DNA from: Cellulomonas sp. S1-8
GTDB lineage: Bacteria > Actinomycetota > Actinomycetes > Actinomycetales > Cellulomonadaceae
NCBI RefSeq assembly: GCF_026184235.1
Contig: NZ_CP110806.1
Span: 620,001-684,000, forward strand
DNA: 64,000 nucleotides
Reading direction: 5' to 3'
Numbering within the stretch: position 1 is the stretch's first letter; each line of letters opens with the position of its first letter. Shown one piece after another: positions 62,904-64,000 of the stretch. A model generated the notes under the pieces. That model was not told the DNA's origin. It saw only the letters and a program-made list of their open reading frames with translations, and ran no database searches. The position numbers and the translations under genes were made by a program.

Positions 62904-63749
62904 GTGCGCAGCGATCAGGTCCCCGGGGCCCGACGAACCGGTGTCCTGGCCCTGGTCGTGGGGCTGCTCGTCGCAGGCTGCACGGGTGACCCCGCGCCGA
63001 CCGTCCCGTCGCCCACGGTGTCGCCGACGCCGACCCCGGTGGCGACGCTGACGTTCGAGCAGGCCGCCGCCGCACTGGTCCCCGACCTCGTGCCGACCGC
63101 CGAGGTCCAGCCGTGCGAGGAGTACGAGGCCGGGTCGCCGGAGGCGCAGGAGTACCTGGACCGACTCTCGGCGGAGATGGGAGCGGCGTCGGACGAGGAG
63201 GCCGCAGCCGCCGTGACTGCGCCGACGCCGACCCTGCCGTCCTGCGGGTTCGCGGGCCTGGAGTCGGTGCGTGCCGCGAGCATCACGGGCTTCGCGCACG
63301 GGCCGGCCGACCCGGTCGTGCTGCCCGTCGCCGGGGGCGCGGCGCGGATCGTCGAGGTGTACGAGCTCGCGGACGCGCAGGCCGCGGCGACGACGTACGC
63401 GGCGCGGGTCGCCGACGAGGAGGGCTGGGCCGCGGACCAGGAGATCCCCGCCGAGGAGCTCGAGGGCGGCCACTACCAGCCACGGCGCGTCGTCAGCGGT
63501 GCGCGCCTGGAGGCGGTGGACCTGCCCGGGTGGACGGCGACGACCATGAGCCGCGACGAGGCGAGCTTCACGCGCGACGGCGCCCCGGCGTCCGACCCGG
63601 TGTCCTACGGCTACCTGTGGGCGGTCCGCGACGCGATCGTCGTCCGCGTGCAGGTCGCGGGCGACGCGCCCGGGGCCGCCGCCGCGACCGCGCTCGACAC
63701 GGCACGCGCGCTCACCGCCGGGATCGAGGGTGCGTCGGCGGGCGGCTGA
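62904..63749 (+). CDS. Secreted lipoprotein, unknown
   Basis: 281 residues. Lipoprotein signal GVLALVVGLLVAGCTG (lipobox VAGC, Cys ~26), Pro/Thr linker (PTVPSPTVSPTPTP), then an extracytoplasmic alpha/beta domain (~60-270) with a cysteine pair (VQPCEEYE, LPSCGFAG). The pattern LEAVDLPGWTATTMSRDEASFTRDGAP...VSYGYLWAVRDAIVVRVQVAG is typical of actinobacterial sensor-like lipoproteins. GTG 62904 is six bases after CACCAT, possibly leaderless. The family is not recognised. Confidence 0.8.
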   Translation: MRSDQVPGARRTGVLALVVGLLVAGCTGDPAPTVPSPTVSPTPTPVATLTFEQAAAALVPDLVPTAEVQPCEEYEAGSPEAQEYLDRLSAEMGAASDEEAAAAVTAPTPTLPSCGFAGLESVRAASITGFAHGPADPVVLPVAGGAARIVEVYELADAQAAATTYAARVADEEGWAADQEIPAEELEGGHYQPRRVVSGARLEAVDLPGWTATTMSRDEASFTRDGAPASDPVSYGYLWAVRDAIVVRVQVAGDAPGAAAATALDTARALTAGIEGASAGG

Positions 63750-63827
63750 CCCGGCCGGCCGGACCGTCGGGGTGTGACGTACGGGCCACGGCCTGCCAGT
63801 GTCCCCGTCGGACGCTAGGTTGGCGCC

Positions 63828-64000
63828 ATGGCTCGCACCGAGGACCCCCGCACCGCACCGCCGATCCGCTGGGGCATCATCGGCCCCGGCGGCATCGCCA
63901 GCCAGTTCGCGAACTCCGTCCGTGAGTTCACGCGCGCGCAGCTCGTCGCCGTCGGCTCGCGCCACCGCGACCGCGCCGAGCGGTTCGCGACCGGGCACGG
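63828..64000 (+). CDS. Partial Gfo/Idh/MocA-family oxidoreductase
   Basis: First ~57 codons only; the gene runs off the right edge. PIRWGIIGPGGIASQFANSV is the NAD(P)-binding Rossmann loop (GxGxxA) and LVAVGSRHRDRAERFA is the second strand, both typical of Gfo/Idh/MocA dehydrogenases. TAGGTT (63816-63821) lies six bases before the ATG, again a leaderless pattern. Substrate unknown, commonly a sugar or inositol. Confidence 0.9.
   Translation, partial: MARTEDPRTAPPIRWGIIGPGGIASQFANSVREFTRAQLVAVGSRHRDRAERFATGH

Overview
This 64 kb window is a chromosomal segment of a very high-GC actinobacterium. The closest fit is Cellulomonas or another Cellulomonadaceae/Micrococcales genus. The clues are strong G/C third-position bias, many GTG starts, secreted GH16 glucanases with ricin-type (CBM13) modules and Pro/Thr/Ser linkers, LAxTG- and LPxTG-type surface proteins, three ANTAR regulators, an actinobacterial topoisomerase I without zinc fingers, and an Rv2747-type N-acetylglutamate synthase. 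The taxon is inferred, since there is no rRNA gene here. Most of the window is ordinary core genome with one tRNA and no prophage, CRISPR array or recognisable transposase.

Layout. 1-4.4 kb: a coupled SWIM zinc-finger pair, a SUKH-like gene, tRNA-Arg(ACG), glutaminase and a lipoprotein. 4.4-11 kb: two paralogous secreted GH16 glucanases with near-identical promoters, an iron alcohol dehydrogenase, a GAF-ANTAR regulator and an overlapping PAS-ANTAR/STAS pair. 11.3-16.1 kb: yqeY and an MFS exporter, between which a surface protein with a PD-(D/E)xK-like motif and an LPRTG anchor has been inserted; the whole yqeY-MFS junction is duplicated on both sides of it. 16.3-25 kb: a DrrAB-type ABC exporter, a lipoprotein, a gene remnant, glycogen phosphorylase, an LAATG surface protein, and trmB coupled to a LysR effector-domain protein. 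25-36 kb: VOC and hydrolase genes, vapBC, clpB with an HspR (HAIR) site, dedA, two septum-formation-family proteins (the second probably using a CTG start), xthA and an SDR.

36-48 kb: a GH43 enzyme, a zinc alcohol dehydrogenase, a three-gene envelope operon (DUF1469/DUF3618), a STAS-ANTAR pair, and a complete glycerol regulon: glpD-glpF-glpK facing a SorC-type regulator across a dyad operator. 48-64 kb: N-acetylglutamate synthase, mutY, an ~83-bp palindromic tandem array, disA-radA, a VOC protein, an orphan OmpR regulator, a TetR/DUF998 divergon, a PAP2 phosphatase, topA, an AbiEi/DUF559-like gene bracketed by long palindromes, a lipoprotein and the start of a Gfo/Idh/MocA oxidoreductase.

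Functional themes are beta-glucan and glycoside use (two GH16, GH43), storage and carbon entry (glycogen phosphorylase, glycerol uptake and oxidation), genome maintenance (xthA, mutY, disA-radA, topA), proteostasis (clpB) and partner-switch/ANTAR regulation. Two features are not explained by ordinary gene content: the duplicated-junction insertion carrying the LPRTG nuclease-like protein, and at least two families of interspersed palindromic repeats in intergenic spaces.
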